Shown: positions 36,435 to 50,384, counted from the first letter of the stretch. The stretch: DNA of 64,000 nt from Acidimicrobiaceae bacterium (GCA_003133685.1 PKYQ01000018.1:1-64000); one strand, 5' to 3'. Notes: generated by a model from the sequence alone, not told the origin. A program made the numbers and translations.

Positions 36435-38366
36435 GTGATTCTCCCTTCAATCGAAACACCGGCCGACCTGCAGAAGCTGTCCTACGACGAGCTCGACGAG
36501 TTAAGCGAGGAGATCCGTCAGTTCATCATCGAGGCGGTCACGACGAATCCCACCGGGGGTCACCTGGGCTCGAACCTCGGCGTGGTCGAACTGACGTTGG
36601 CGCTGCACCGCGTCTTCGATTCGCCCAAGGACATCCTGCTCTGGGACACCGGCCACCAGGCGTACGTGCACAAACTCTTGACCGGCCGCCGCTACGGCTT
36701 CAAGAACCTGCGCCAGCGCGGCGGACTCTCGGGCTATCCCAACCGCTCGGAGAGCCAGCACGACTGGATCGAGTCCAGTCACGCCTCGACGGCGCTCTCG
36801 TACGCGCACGGACTTTCGGTCGCGCTCGAACAACGCAAGGAACTCATTGGTCACGGCGGCAAGCGCCACGTCGTGGCGGTGGTGGGTGACGGCTCGTTGA
36901 CCGGTGGCATGGCGTACGAGGCGCTGAACAATCTCGGCCATTCGAATCAACGCGTGGTGATCGTCCTCAACGACAATGGACGGAGTTACGCGCCGACGAT
37001 CTCCAAACTCTCCGGGTCACTGACCTCGCTGCGCCTCAACAAGACCTACCTCACGTTGCGCGGGCGCCTGCGCCGCACGGTGCCGCATCTTCCGAAAGTC
37101 GGCAAGGCGGCCTACCTCGGTATCGACGGCCTGACGTCGGTCGTGCGCGAGATGGTCACGCCGCACACCTTCTTTGAGAATCTCGGCGTGCGCTATATCG
37201 GCCCGATCGACGGACACGACATCGAGTCGATGGAGAGCACGCTGAAGAGCGCTTCACTGTGGGATGGGCCGATCCTGGTCCACGTCCTGACGACCAAGGG
37301 TCTTGGTTATGAACCGGCCATTGACGACGACATGAAGATGCACGACTACAAGTTGCCGCCGCGACACGACGGCGAAAAGGTCGCCCCGCAGTCGTTCTCC
37401 CAGGCGTTCTCCGACTCGTTGGTGGCGCTCGCCAGCGCCGACGACCGGGTCGTCGCCATCACCGCGGCGATGGCCGGGCCGACGGGTCTGCTCAATTTTG
37501 AAGCCCAGTTCCCCGATCGATTCTTCGACGTCGGCATCGCGGAGCAACACGCGGTGACGGCGGCGGCCGGTATGGCCATGGGTGGTTTGAAGCCGGTCGT
37601 CGCGATCTACTCGACGTTTTTTTCGCGGGCGTTCGACCAGGCGCACCTCGACGTCGGACTGCTGAACCTTCCGGTCGTCTTCGTCTTCGATCGGGCGGGC
37701 GTCACGGGCGATGACGGTCCGAGCCACCACGGACTGCTCGACATCGCGCTCTGTTTGGCGATTCCTAACATGACGGTCTTCGCGCCCTCGACCGCCGAGG
37801 AAGTGCCCGGCATGCTCGCGACGGCGCTTTCGATGTCGACGCCAACGGCCCTTCGATTTCCCAAGACGTTGCCGAAACCCTTTGACGGCAAGGTCGGTGA
37901 CGGGCTCGAGGCCCGTGAGGTCCGCCGAGGCGACGGCTCGCTCTGCGTGCTGGCCGTCGGCAAGATGGCGCCCGCGGCCTACAAGGCCCTCGACCTCTTG
38001 GGCGAGGACGCGAACCGGGTCACGCTGTACGACGTTCGAGTCCTGCCCCCCGACGCCACCATGATCGACGACGCCCTCTCTCACGAACGCGTCGTGACGG
38101 TCGAAGACGGAACCCGACACGGCGGCGCCGGAACGCTGATGGTCTCGGCGATTCGCAGCCGGGCCCAGGATCTCGCTCGTCCGTTCCCCACGACACGCAT
38201 TCTCGGCACGCCGCGCGCCTACCTCGAACAACATCGACCGGACAAACTGTTGGCCGAGTTGGGCCTCGACCCCGAAGGGCTGGCGGCCGCGTTCTCGCGA
38301 CTCCTCGCCGACCAGCCGGAGTTCGCGCCGGTCCTGCCCGAATCACCGAGACCTAACTATGAGTAG
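36435..38366 (+). CDS. dxs: 1-deoxy-D-xylulose-5-phosphate synthase
   Basis: TGGHLGSNLGVVELTLALHRVFDSPKD, VVAVVGDGSLTGGMAYEALNN, RFFDVGIAEQHAVTAAAGMA, DRAGVTGDDGPSHHG. Confidence 0.96.
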   Translation: MILPSIETPADLQKLSYDELDELSEEIRQFIIEAVTTNPTGGHLGSNLGVVELTLALHRVFDSPKDILLWDTGHQAYVHKLLTGRRYGFKNLRQRGGLSGYPNRSESQHDWIESSHASTALSYAHGLSVALEQRKELIGHGGKRHVVAVVGDGSLTGGMAYEALNNLGHSNQRVVIVLNDNGRSYAPTISKLSGSLTSLRLNKTYLTLRGRLRRTVPHLPKVGKAAYLGIDGLTSVVREMVTPHTFFENLGVRYIGPIDGHDIESMESTLKSASLWDGPILVHVLTTKGLGYEPAIDDDMKMHDYKLPPRHDGEKVAPQSFSQAFSDSLVALASADDRVVAITAAMAGPTGLLNFEAQFPDRFFDVGIAEQHAVTAAAGMAMGGLKPVVAIYSTFFSRAFDQAHLDVGLLNLPVVFVFDRAGVTGDDGPSHHGLLDIALCLAIPNMTVFAPSTAEEVPGMLATALSMSTPTALRFPKTLPKPFDGKVGDGLEAREVRRGDGSLCVLAVGKMAPAAYKALDLLGEDANRVTLYDVRVLPPDATMIDDALSHERVVTVEDGTRHGGAGTLMVSAIRSRAQDLARPFPTTRILGTPRAYLEQHRPDKLLAELGLDPEGLAAAFSRLLADQPEFAPVLPESPRPNYE

Positions 38367-38404
38367 GCCGTCGCATCCAATCGTGGTTCCATTACTTTGA
38401 ACCG

Positions 38405-38806
38405 ATGACCTACGACGTGGAGAAGTCAGAAGATGAGTGGCAGGCGCAGCTTTCGGCTGATCGCTACGCAGTCCTGCGACAGGCATCAACCGAAATACCT
38501 TGGACCGGTTCACTGTTGCACGTCGACACCGAGGGCGACTTCACGTGTGGCGGGTGCGGTCAACACCTCTTTACGAGCGCGCAGAAATTCGACTCCGGTT
38601 GCGGGTGGCCCAGTTTCGACGCGTGCGAGGCGGGCACGATCATCGAACGGGCCGACAACTCGTTGAAGGAGCGCCCGCGGACCGAGATCCTCTGCTCTAA
38701 GTGCGGGGGTCACCTGGGACACGTCTTCAATGACGGACCGACGTCGACCGGTCAACGCTACTGCGTGAATTCTCTCGCCGTCGACTTCGACGAGGTCAGC
38801 GACTAA
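38405..38806 (+). CDS. msrB: Peptide-methionine (R)-S-oxide reductase
   Basis: CGGCGQHLFTSAQKFDSGCGWPSFD, CSKCGGHLGHVFNDGPTSTGQRYCVNS. Confidence 0.95.
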   Translation: MTYDVEKSEDEWQAQLSADRYAVLRQASTEIPWTGSLLHVDTEGDFTCGGCGQHLFTSAQKFDSGCGWPSFDACEAGTIIERADNSLKERPRTEILCSKCGGHLGHVFNDGPTSTGQRYCVNSLAVDFDEVSD

Positions 38807-39657
38807 ACGTCGAGGAAACGGCGAATCGCGATCGAAGAACCGACGGAACCGATCACGACGCCAACGATCAAGACGACGATGTTCGTTCCGATAAGTGCAC
38901 TCGTGCTCAATTGGAATTCATTGTGCAGTGGATACCAAATGTGAAGTGCCGTGACGGCGGCAATGGCGACGGCCGAGCCGAGGAGGCCCTGGATGAAGCC
39001 CTCGGTGATATAGGGAATTCGGATGAACCAGTTCGTCGCACCCACCAGCTTCATGACCGAGACTTCTCGACGGCGGGCGAAGATCGCCATTCGAATCGTG
39101 TTGAGAATCAGAACCGTCGCCGAAAGCAAGAGCACGAGCGCCAGCGCCAGGAATACGATCTGCAGAATTCGTATCACGTGGTTCATCTCGCGAATCTGCT
39201 GTTCCGGCGCGGTCACCGTGAGGATGCCAGGCTGATGCATGAACGTCGATTGCACCGTGAACGCGTCCAACGGCACGGTGGGGACGCAACTGAATTTGGT
39301 CGGAATTTGATCCTCGTGGAGTACGTTCGCCTCGGAGGGTGGAAGCGTCTTCTTCATCTCGACGTAGTCCTGCGCCTGAGTTCGAAATTGACAATGCTTC
39401 ACGATCGGCAGATTGTGGAGTTGTGTCTGGACATTGGCGATCTCACCCGCAGAGGCCGTGGGCTCCATCCAGATCGTGACGCGCGTGCCCTGTTGCCACT
39501 GTGACGACGCCTGAGCGGCACTCTGCTTCAGTAGCAACGCCGAGCCCACCAGGGACAGCGAGACCGCGACGGTGAGGACGGCGGCGATGGTCATCATGCG
39601 GTTGCGCCAGAGATTGGACAGCGTTTCTTTGACGGCGTAACGGAAGTAGACCCGCAT
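38803..39657 (-). CDS. ftsX: Cell division protein FtsX
   Basis: Permease-like with 4 TM and periplasmic loop; directly downstream of ftsE with overlap. Confidence 0.92.
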   Translation of the reverse strand: MRVYFRYAVKETLSNLWRNRMMTIAAVLTVAVSLSLVGSALLLKQSAAQASSQWQQGTRVTIWMEPTASAGEIANVQTQLHNLPIVKHCQFRTQAQDYVEMKKTLPPSEANVLHEDQIPTKFSCVPTVPLDAFTVQSTFMHQPGILTVTAPEQQIREMNHVIRILQIVFLALALVLLLSATVLILNTIRMAIFARRREVSVMKLVGATNWFIRIPYITEGFIQGLLGSAVAIAAVTALHIWYPLHNEFQLSTSALIGTNIVVLIVGVVIGSVGSSIAIRRFLDV

Positions 39658-40355
39658 TAGATCGCGACGCTTTCGTCGATGCCGTAGACACCGCGGACCT
39701 GGTCGCGAATCATCTCGCCCTTGTCGAGTTCGATTACGCGCCGACGCATCCGGTCCACCAGCGCCTTGTCGTGCGTGGCCATGACGACCGTCGTGCCCGT
39801 GCGGTTGATGCGCTCGAGGAGCGCCATGATCGATTCGGAGTTCGCCGGGTCCAGGTTGCCCGTCGGTTCGTCGGCGAGCAGGATCAACGGGCGATTGACG
39901 AACGCGCGCGCGACGGCGACGCGCTGCTGCTCGCCACCCGAAAGCTCGCCGGGCAGACTCTTGGATTTGTCAGAGAGCCCCACGAGGTCAAGGATCAATG
40001 GCACCTGGGACTCGACCGTCGAGCGGGGCCGTCCGATGACTTCGAGGGCGAAGGCCACGTTCTCAAAGACTGTCTTGTTCGGCAGGAGTCGGAAGTCCTG
40101 GAACACGCAACCAATGTTGCGCCGCAGGAACGGCACGCGGAACTTAGACAGCTCCGTGAGTTCGCGTCCGGCTTCGAGAATTCGACCCTTGTCGGGCAAC
40201 TCCTCACGCAGCAAAAGTCGGAGGAAGGTCGTCTTGCCAGAACCGGACGCGCCGACCAAGAAGACGAACTCTCCCTTTTCAATGTTGAGCGTGATGTCCT
40301 TGAGGGCCGGTGAGCCGTTCTTGTAGGTCTTCGAGACATTCTCGAAACGAATCAC
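39657..40355 (-). CDS. ftsE: Cell division ATP-binding protein FtsE
   Basis: [80 protein letters not shown]. Confidence 0.95.
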   Translation of the reverse strand: MIRFENVSKTYKNGSPALKDITLNIEKGEFVFLVGASGSGKTTFLRLLLREELPDKGRILEAGRELTELSKFRVPFLRRNIGCVFQDFRLLPNKTVFENVAFALEVIGRPRSTVESQVPLILDLVGLSDKSKSLPGELSGGEQQRVAVARAFVNRPLILLADEPTGNLDPANSESIMALLERINRTGTTVVMATHDKALVDRMRRRVIELDKGEMIRDQVRGVYGIDESVAI

Positions 40356-40482
40356 GCGAACACCCCTTCGGGTACGTAGTTATGGCGGTGCGTCAGCACC
40401 CGGATGGACACCAACCATTGTAGTTTGACAATTTTGCGTTTTCGCGCCACGAAAGCCCCACGTTAAAGGGATGTCAAATTTC

Positions 40483-41614
40483 TTATGAATCAAATCGCTG
40501 TCGACGCAGTTCAGCTTCCATAAAGTCGTCGAGATCGCCGTCGAGCACCGCGTCGACGTTTCCGGTTTCGTGATCAGTTCGGTGGTCTTTCACGAGTTGG
40601 TAAGGCGCTTGCACGTAACTGCGAATCTGTGAGCCCCACGCATTGTCGGCGCGGTCACCACTGAGCGCGTTCATCTCAGCCTGTCGTTCGGCGCGCGCGC
40701 GTTCGGCCAATTTCGCTTCCAGAATCTGCATGGCGCGCGCGCGGTTCTGATGTTGACTGCGTTCATTTTGGCAACTGACGACGATGTTCGTCGGCAGGTG
40801 CGTGATGCGGATCGCCGAGTCGGTTTTGTTCACGTGTTGTCCCCCGGCGCCCGATGATCGGTACGTGTCGACGCGCAGGTCCTTCTCATCGATCTCCACC
40901 TCAGCCGCGTTGTCGTCCAAGAGCGGCGTCACGTCGAGACTCGCGAAACTCGTCTGTCGTCGCGCCTGTGAGTCGAAGGGGCTGATTCGAACGAGTCGGT
41001 GCACCCCGCGTTCGGCCGAGAGCCACCCGTAGGCGAAGCGACCCTTGACGATGAACGTCGAGGACAACAGTCCGGCCTCTTGACCTTCGGTCGCTTCGTC
41101 GATCTCGACGCCGAATCCCCGACGCTCGGCCCAGCGCGAGTACATGCGCAACAACATCTCGGTCCAGTCCTGGGCGTCGGTGCCACCGGCGCCGGCGTGC
41201 AGCTCGACGATCGCGTCGTTCGCGTCGTACGGTCCGCTGAAGAGACTCTGGGTCTCGAGCGCGGCGATCTTGGTTTCGAGCGCCGTCACGGTCGAGGAGA
41301 GTTCGTTCAGCAACGACCAGTCGGCCTCGCCGGCCACCAGCGACTCGCGCGAGAACTCGGCCAACACCAACGAGTCGTCGAGCGAGGCGCGCAGTTCATC
41401 GAACTGCGCGAGGTCGTTCGTGAGACGCCCCAGTTCGGTCGTCACCTCGCGGGCACGGTCCTGGTCATCCCAGAGGTTCGGATCGGCCACGAGTTCGCCC
41501 AGTACTGCGTGGCGCTCGCGGCTGGCGTCGATCTTCAAGTATTCGCGCGCCGCGCTCCACCTCGCTTCGAGGTCCTCCAAGGTTCCGAGGGCCTCGCGAA
41601 GGGCGTTTTCGGCC

Positions 41615-41628
<14 letters not shown>
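40483..41628 (-). CDS. prfB: Peptide chain release factor 2
   Basis: GAGGTDAQDWTEMLLRMYSRWAERRGF, RSSGAGGQHVNKTDSAIRITHLPTNIVV; start taken at MADPKAENAL. Confidence 0.95.
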
Positions 41629-44296
<2,668 letters not shown>

Positions 44297-44613
44297 GTCG
44301 TGATGTACCCTACCGGTCGTTACGGCTACTTCGATTGGGCTGCGAGTGCTGACCTGGTCTTTTACCCCACACTTGCCTGCGGCGGTGTCCGTGGGTCACG
44401 CCGGCAGCACGAAGCTCTCCGGCGATGCGACCACACACTTCACCGGCTCTCCCGAAGACCGCTCTGGCCACCTGGAGGCAGGACTTACTTCTAAACCGCG
44501 CCATGCTCAGCGTCGACAAGACGCCTTACGTGGGTCGTTTCGCCCGCGACTGGCATCGACTTTCAACCACAGAACCACTCGCAGCCCAGGGACAATTCTA
44601 GACGGTAACGCCC

Positions 44614-45453
44614 TTAGGTCGGGGGTCGGATTACCAGCACCACGCAGAGTCGTAGCCCGAGCACCAGCGTCGCAATCGGTGCCAGGACTCGTCGCCACCC
44701 GCTCGCGGTCTGCCACTCGAAGCGCATGGCGCCGCGGTGATGGGCAATCAGCATCGCTCGCGAGGCTCTGGCGCGCGACACGCCCTCGATGTGCGTGACC
44801 AGTGCGTCGGACGTCGCCGCAACGTCATGGCCGTGGGCGCGCATCTCCCAACAGAGCGCCATATCCTCGGCGAACATGAAGTAGCGCTCGTCGAATCCGC
44901 CGACCTCTTCGAATCGGTCTCGTCTCGCCAGGAAAAACGCACCGGAGACCCAGTCGACCGAACCGTCCTTGCGCGGCGATCGATAGCGACGCGTGAACGG
45001 GTTACTGGGCCAAAGAGGCGCCAACAGCGCGTGCGCTCCGGCGAGCCAGAAGTTCGGGAAGACGCGTTGCGACGGATAGACACTCCCGTCGGGCCGCAGA
45101 ATTTGGGGACCGACGATGGCGACGTTCGGGTGCGCGTCAAGGAAGGCGACCAGTGCGGCCACGGCGCCCTCGTGCACGACGACGTCGGGGTTGGAGACGA
45201 GGAGGTAGCGACGCTCCGGCGCCTCGGCCACGCCGCGGTTCACGCCGCGTCCGTAGCCGAGGTTCAGTTTGGGCACGACGAGCACGACGTGCTGACCAGA
45301 GAGCGACGGCAGCGTCGAGCCCTCCTCGCCGTTTTCGACGACCACGATGTCGGTGACGCCGTTGGCGTGCAGTGAATCGACGCAGTCGTCGAGCGCCTGG
45401 CCGGCGTGGAAGTCGACGATGACCGCGGCGACGTCGGTTGCGACCTCGCTCAT
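44614..45453 (-). CDS. Family 2 glycosyltransferase (WbbL-like rhamnosyltransferase)
   Basis: AAVIVDFHAGQALDDCVDSL, NLGYGRGVNRG, LLVSNPDVVV, WVSGAFFLARRDRFEEVGGFDERYFMFAEDMALCWEM; start at ATG 45453 overlapping rfbD. Confidence 0.85.
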   Translation of the reverse strand: MSEVATDVAAVIVDFHAGQALDDCVDSLHANGVTDIVVVENGEEGSTLPSLSGQHVVLVVPKLNLGYGRGVNRGVAEAPERRYLLVSNPDVVVHEGAVAALVAFLDAHPNVAIVGPQILRPDGSVYPSQRVFPNFWLAGAHALLAPLWPSNPFTRRYRSPRKDGSVDWVSGAFFLARRDRFEEVGGFDERYFMFAEDMALCWEMRAHGHDVAATSDALVTHIEGVSRARASRAMLIAHHRGAMRFEWQTASGWRRVLAPIATLVLGLRLCVVLVIRPPT

Positions 45454-46376
45454 CGAGCGCCGCCTCGCGCAGCGCGGTCCCGAATCAAACGAGTGAGCCC
45501 GTCGCGCCAATCGGGCAACGCCGTCCACGTCGACGCGAACTTGTCGGTCGACAGATCGCTGCGAATCGGTCGGGTGGCGAGCGGCGGCGGATCCAAATCG
45601 GCCGTCGCGATCGCCGTGGCGAATCCTTCGTCGCGGCCGAGGATCTCTCCGACGTAGTGGGCCACGTCGAACCACGTCGTCGTACCGGAATTGGCCACGT
45701 GCCAGAGACCGCCGGGACGTTCACGCACCAAGGTCGCCAGAACGCGCACCAGATCACTCGCGACCGTGACGGTGCCGGTTTGATCGTTGACGAATCGAAC
45801 GGTCTCCCCCGCGATGGCCCGCTCGGCAATGACGTGGGCAACGTTCTTACCGCGCACGCCCATCACCCACGACGTGCGAACGACGGTGTCGTCATTCGAA
45901 CAGAACAACTCTCCGGCTCGCTTCGACGCACCGTAGACGTTGAGGGGGTTGGTCGCGTCGTCTTCCACGTAGGCGCCACCCTTGTTGCCGTCAAAGACGT
46001 AGTCCGTCGAGATCGCGATCAAGTGCGCGTCGTTCTCTTTGGCGGCGAGTGACATCGACTCGGTGCCGGCCGCGTTCACGGCGAAGCACGTGGACGCTTC
46101 GGTCTCGGCGCGATCGACCGCCGTGTAGGCGGCCAAGTGAACGATGACGTCCGGCCGCGCGGCCTGGACCGCGCGATGCACCGCGTCGGAGTCGGCGACG
46201 TCGAGTTCGTGACGTGTGAGCGCGAGGACCTCGAATTCACCCTCGGGCACCGGCCGGCCGTCCGGTTGGAACGACCCCTCGCCACCGGGCGGTACCACGC
46301 CGTCGAGCACGTCGAGCATATCGAGACCAACCTGGCCGGCCGCGCCCGTCACCAAGACGCGCGTCGCGCGACTCAC
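45450..46376 (-). CDS. rfbD: dTDP-4-dehydrorhamnose reductase
   Basis: VTGAAGQVGLDMLDVL, RPDVIVHLAAYTAVDRAETE, ISTDYVFDGNKGGAYVEDDATNPLNVYGASKRAGE. Confidence 0.93.
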   Translation of the reverse strand: MSRATRVLVTGAAGQVGLDMLDVLDGVVPPGGEGSFQPDGRPVPEGEFEVLALTRHELDVADSDAVHRAVQAARPDVIVHLAAYTAVDRAETEASTCFAVNAAGTESMSLAAKENDAHLIAISTDYVFDGNKGGAYVEDDATNPLNVYGASKRAGELFCSNDDTVVRTSWVMGVRGKNVAHVIAERAIAGETVRFVNDQTGTVTVASDLVRVLATLVRERPGGLWHVANSGTTTWFDVAHYVGEILGRDEGFATAIATADLDPPPLATRPIRSDLSTDKFASTWTALPDWRDGLTRLIRDRAARGGAR

Positions 46377-47125
46377 GATTGTTCTCCTTCAGGGACTCGC
46401 ACGTGCACCACGTCACCGACCGTGACCGCGACCTCTTCGCCGTTCACCACGACGATGAGTTGCCCGAACTCGTCGACCGAGGTCGCCAGTCCGACAAGAA
46501 CGTCATTCGTCCGCTCTACCCGAACGAGCCGGCCCAGTGTGACGAGCGCACGTTGGTATTCGTCACGCAAGGTCGCCTGACCATCACTACTGTCGAGCGA
46601 CGCGCGCCGGGCTTCGAGTTCGTCCAACAAGATATCGAGCAGCGCCGGTGGGGTGATGGTCACGCCCGACTCGGCGCGCACGCTGGTCGACACGACGTTC
46701 GCGGGTCCCTCGTGCGTGAGATTCACGCCGATCCCGACGACCACGGCCAATCGCTCGTCAACGGCCACGATCTCCGCGAGGAGTCCGGCGATCTTCGCGT
46801 CCCCGACGATCAGGTCGTTCGGCCATTTGAGCGCCGGTCGTACGCCACTGAGTCGCACGAGGGCCGCGCGCGCCGCGAGCGCGACGCAGGCGACCACGAG
46901 TTGGAGCTGGTCCGGCGCGACGTTCGGTCGCAGCAGGATCGAGCACAGTAACGATGCGCCGGGTGGTGACTCCCATCGGCGATCCAACCGTCCACGCCCG
47001 GCGCTCTGAAAGTCCGCGACGGCCACGAGACCCTCCGGTGCGCCCTCGAGGGCGCGTTGCGCCAGCCAGGTGTTCGTGGAGTCGATCTCGTCGAAGTGCT
47101 CGATACGCCAGATGATTGGACTCAC
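46373..47125 (-). CDS. birA: Biotin--[acetyl-CoA-carboxylase] ligase
   Basis: FDEIDSTNTWLAQRA, VADFQSAGRGRLDRRWESPPGASLLCSILLRP, LKWPNDLIVGDAKIAGLLAE. Confidence 0.93.
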   Translation of the reverse strand: MSPIIWRIEHFDEIDSTNTWLAQRALEGAPEGLVAVADFQSAGRGRLDRRWESPPGASLLCSILLRPNVAPDQLQLVVACVALAARAALVRLSGVRPALKWPNDLIVGDAKIAGLLAEIVAVDERLAVVVGIGVNLTHEGPANVVSTSVRAESGVTITPPALLDILLDELEARRASLDSSDGQATLRDEYQRALVTLGRLVRVERTNDVLVGLATSVDEFGQLIVVVNGEEVAVTVGDVVHVRVPEGEQS

Positions 47126-47188
47126 AAGGAAACTCTAGAGTTTCAAGAGCGAGTGGTAGAAAATTACAGGTCCGCTACGGAGGTTTGC

Positions 47189-48940
47189 GTGTTAAAGAAA
47201 GTCCTGATCGCCAATCGCGGCGAGATCGCGGTGCGCGTCATGCGCACCTGTCGAGAGATGGGCATCGCCACCGTCGCCGTCTATTCCGAACTCGATCGAA
47301 ACGCGCTGCACGTTCGTTTGGCCGATGAGGCGTACGCCCTCGGGGGCCAGAGCGCCGCCGAGAGCTACCTCAATACCGAAACAATCCTCGACGTCATACA
47401 TCGTTCGGGCGCGGACGCCGTCCACCCGGGTTACGGGTTCTTCTCGGAGAACACAGAGTTCGCGCGAGCCATCACTTCGCGTGGCGTCACGTTCATTGGC
47501 CCCCCGCCCGAAGCGATCGAAGTGATGGGCGACAAGATCTCGAGTCGCCTCGCCGCGGCCAAGGTCGGCGTCGAGGGCGTGCCCGGTCGAAGCGAGGCAC
47601 TGAAGAACGCCAAAGAAGTCGTCAAGTTCGGCAATGAGTTCGGCTGGCCGGTCGCCATCAAGGCCGCCTACGGCGGCGGCGGACGCGGCATGAAGGTCGT
47701 GAACTCTGCTGACGAGGCGCCGGCGGCGTTGGAGAGCGCGCAGCGCGAGGCCCAGAGTTACTTCGGTCGTCCCGAGTGTTACGTCGAGCGCTATTTGACG
47801 AGACCCCGTCACATCGAAATGCAGGTCCTCGCCGACGCCCACGGCAACACGCGGTGGCTCGGCGAGCGCGACTGCTCGGCGCAACGACGTCACCAGAAAC
47901 TGATCGAGGAGTCACCGGCGCCGAACTTCCCGGATGAGGTGCGTCGCGCCATGGGCGAAGCGGCCGTCAAGGTCTCGCGGGCCTGCGGCTACGTGAACGC
48001 CGGAACCGTCGAGTTCCTCTATCAAGACGACGCGTTCTTCTTCTTGGAGATGAACACGCGTCTCCAGGTCGAGCACCCGGTGACCGAGTTGGTGACCGGA
48101 CTGGACCTCGTCGAGTGGCAACTCCGCATCGCCGCTGGTGAATCACTGGACTTCACGCAAGAAGAGGTTCGACGTGAGGGACACGCCATCGAAGTTCGGA
48201 TCAACGCCGAGGACCCCGCGGGCGGCAAGTTCATCCCGACCCCGGGCACGATCACCCGATTCGACCAGCCCTCCGGACCGGGGGTGCGTCTCGACGCCGG
48301 GTACGCCGCGGGCGACACGATCTCCCAGTACTACGACAACTTGATCGCGAAACTGATCGTGTGGGGGCCGGATCGCGAGCGCGCTCGCCGTCGGATGTTG
48401 CGCGCCATCGAGGAGACCACGATCGAAGGTGTCGCGACGACGTTGGCCGCGGACGTCGTCATACTCAGTGACGAGCAGTTCGTGGAGGGTACGCACTCCA
48501 CGAACTGGGTTGAGAGCGAGCTCGACTTCACGACACTGCCCGAAGCCGTCACCGCCGCCGTTTCCGTCGGAGACGGTCAGGTGCGCAAGGACGTCACCGC
48601 CGAAGTCAACGGTCGGCGCGTCACGGTCGCGCTATGGGTGCCGGAGTTTGACGACGGTTTGGCGCGGGCCCAAAGCACCGCCGCCAAACCCCGTCGACAG
48701 CACCACGCGGGAGTACTGGGTAGCGGATCGGCCAACGTCGTCGTCCCCATGCAGGGGACGATCGTGAAAGTGAACGTCGAGGTCGGTCAACCGGTAGAAG
48801 CGGGCGACACGGTCGTTATCCTCGAAGCCATGAAGATGGAGAATTCGGTGAACGCCGAGAAGTCCGGCGTCGTCGTGTCGATCAACGTGGCGGCCGGCGA
48901 TTCGGTCAGCGCGGGCGACACCGTCGTGGTCGTCGAGTGA
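47189..48940 (+). CDS. Acetyl/propionyl-CoA carboxylase alpha subunit (biotin carboxylase + BCCP)
   Basis: KKVLIANRGEIAVRVMRTCREMGI, AAYGGGGRGMKVV, biotin motif VILEAMKMENSV; GTG start at 47189 with upstream GGAGG. Confidence 0.94.
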   Translation: MLKKVLIANRGEIAVRVMRTCREMGIATVAVYSELDRNALHVRLADEAYALGGQSAAESYLNTETILDVIHRSGADAVHPGYGFFSENTEFARAITSRGVTFIGPPPEAIEVMGDKISSRLAAAKVGVEGVPGRSEALKNAKEVVKFGNEFGWPVAIKAAYGGGGRGMKVVNSADEAPAALESAQREAQSYFGRPECYVERYLTRPRHIEMQVLADAHGNTRWLGERDCSAQRRHQKLIEESPAPNFPDEVRRAMGEAAVKVSRACGYVNAGTVEFLYQDDAFFFLEMNTRLQVEHPVTELVTGLDLVEWQLRIAAGESLDFTQEEVRREGHAIEVRINAEDPAGGKFIPTPGTITRFDQPSGPGVRLDAGYAAGDTISQYYDNLIAKLIVWGPDRERARRRMLRAIEETTIEGVATTLAADVVILSDEQFVEGTHSTNWVESELDFTTLPEAVTAAVSVGDGQVRKDVTAEVNGRRVTVALWVPEFDDGLARAQSTAAKPRRQHHAGVLGSGSANVVVPMQGTIVKVNVEVGQPVEAGDTVVILEAMKMENSVNAEKSGVVVSINVAAGDSVSAGDTVVVVE

Positions 48941-50094
48941 GCGCTCGCGAAGTCGCCGCCAGCACGATCCATCGCCACGGCGACGCCCTGGTGGAACTGA
49001 GTCACTTCGTCCACGCGCACCCGGAACTCGGCTACGTCGAATTCGAAAGCTCCGCGGCCGTCGCCACGTTGGCCGAGGAGGCCGGTTTTCGAGTCGAGCG
49101 TGGCGTCGCCGATATGCCCACCGCCTTTCGCGCCACGATGGGTGACGGTGATCTCAACATCGTGTACTGCGCAGAGTTTGACGCGCTGCCCGACGTCGGC
49201 CACGCCTGCGGTCACAACATCATCGCCGCGTCGTCCCTCGGCGCCGCCATCGGCCTCGGGTCCGTCGCTGACGGATTGAATCTCACGGTCACGCTGCTGG
49301 GAACACCATCAGAAGAGGGCGGCGGCGGCAAAATCGACCTCATCAACGCCGGCTACTTCGATGACGTCCACGCCGCCATGATGGTGCACCCCTTCCCCAC
49401 CGAACGACTCGACGCTCTCTGTCTCGCGGTCGACCACTTTGACGTCACCTTTGAAGGGAAAGCGGCGCACGCGGCGGCGGCGCCCTGGGTCGGAGTGAAC
49501 GCCCTCGACGCCCTAACGATTTCCCAAGTGGCAATCGGTCTCTTGCGTCAGCAATTGCGTCCCGGCGACCTCGTCCACGGCATCGTGGTCGAAGGCGGTT
49601 CGGCGGCGAACATCATCCCGAGTTGCGCCAGCGGACGGTTCATGGCGCGTTCACTCACGAGTGATCGGCTGGCCGAATTGCGCGTTCGGATCAACGCCTG
49701 CTTCGAAGCCGGGGCGCTGGCTACCGGTGCTTCGCTGCGCATCGAAGAGATCGGTAGTGCGTTCTCGCACATGGAATCCGATCCCGAAATCCTGTCGCAC
49801 TACCGTGTCGCCGCCGAAGCACTTGGTCGCAGCTTTACGCTCGACGACGAGGGAGTCGACCGACCGGCAATCTCCACCGACATGGCCAACGTCTCGTTAG
49901 TGGTGCCTTCGATTCACCCGATGCTCATGATTCCTACCAATGGAGCCGTGAATCATCAACCCGAATTCACTGCGGCGTGCATCACTCCCGAGGCCGATCG
50001 CGCGGTCCTCACCGGAGCGATCGCCCTCGCCCATACCGCGATTGGCGTCGCGAACGATGAGAAACTGCGCGCACGATTGATGGCCCGCGCATGA
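48937..50094 (+). CDS. M20 family amidohydrolase/peptidase
   Basis: HAHPELGYVEFESSAAVA, EFDALPDVGHACGHNIIAASSLGAAIGL, GTPSEEGGGGKIDLI. Confidence 0.92.
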   Translation: MSAREVAASTIHRHGDALVELSHFVHAHPELGYVEFESSAAVATLAEEAGFRVERGVADMPTAFRATMGDGDLNIVYCAEFDALPDVGHACGHNIIAASSLGAAIGLGSVADGLNLTVTLLGTPSEEGGGGKIDLINAGYFDDVHAAMMVHPFPTERLDALCLAVDHFDVTFEGKAAHAAAAPWVGVNALDALTISQVAIGLLRQQLRPGDLVHGIVVEGGSAANIIPSCASGRFMARSLTSDRLAELRVRINACFEAGALATGASLRIEEIGSAFSHMESDPEILSHYRVAAEALGRSFTLDDEGVDRPAISTDMANVSLVVPSIHPMLMIPTNGAVNHQPEFTAACITPEADRAVLTGAIALAHTAIGVANDEKLRARLMARA

Positions 50095-50384
50095 TGCTCG
50101 AACACGTGGTGGTGGCGGTGACGCCCGGACGCGAAGATGAGTTCGAGGCGTCCGCGCGTCAGGCGCTCCCGATCTTGGACACGGCCGCGGGTTGCTTCGG
50201 CGGCGAGTTCCGTCGCCAGGAGGAAGACGGTTCGCTGTACCTGCTGCTGATCCGCTGGTCGACGATCGAGGCGCATATGGCGTGGCGCGAGACCGAGGAC
50301 TTTCAACGGTGGCGTGAATTGACGCACCCGTTCTACGTCGAGCGTCCTGTGGTGACCCACTTCCACGAACCGCTCGCTCGCTAG
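50091..50384 (+). CDS. Antibiotic biosynthesis monooxygenase (ABM)-like protein
   Basis: 97 aa; [24 protein letters not shown]...[24 protein letters not shown]. Confidence 0.83.
   Translation: MMLEHVVVAVTPGREDEFEASARQALPILDTAAGCFGGEFRRQEEDGSLYLLLIRWSTIEAHMAWRETEDFQRWRELTHPFYVERPVVTHFHEPLAR

Noticed and set aside
40417-40422. ftsE promoter (TACAAT on the minus strand)
   Set aside because: Good -10 match but no convincing -35 at proper spacing; left as a possibility only
44310-44519. 69-aa minus-strand ORF upstream of secA
   Set aside because: Low-complexity basic tail, no motif and no homologous family recognised; I could not support it as a gene
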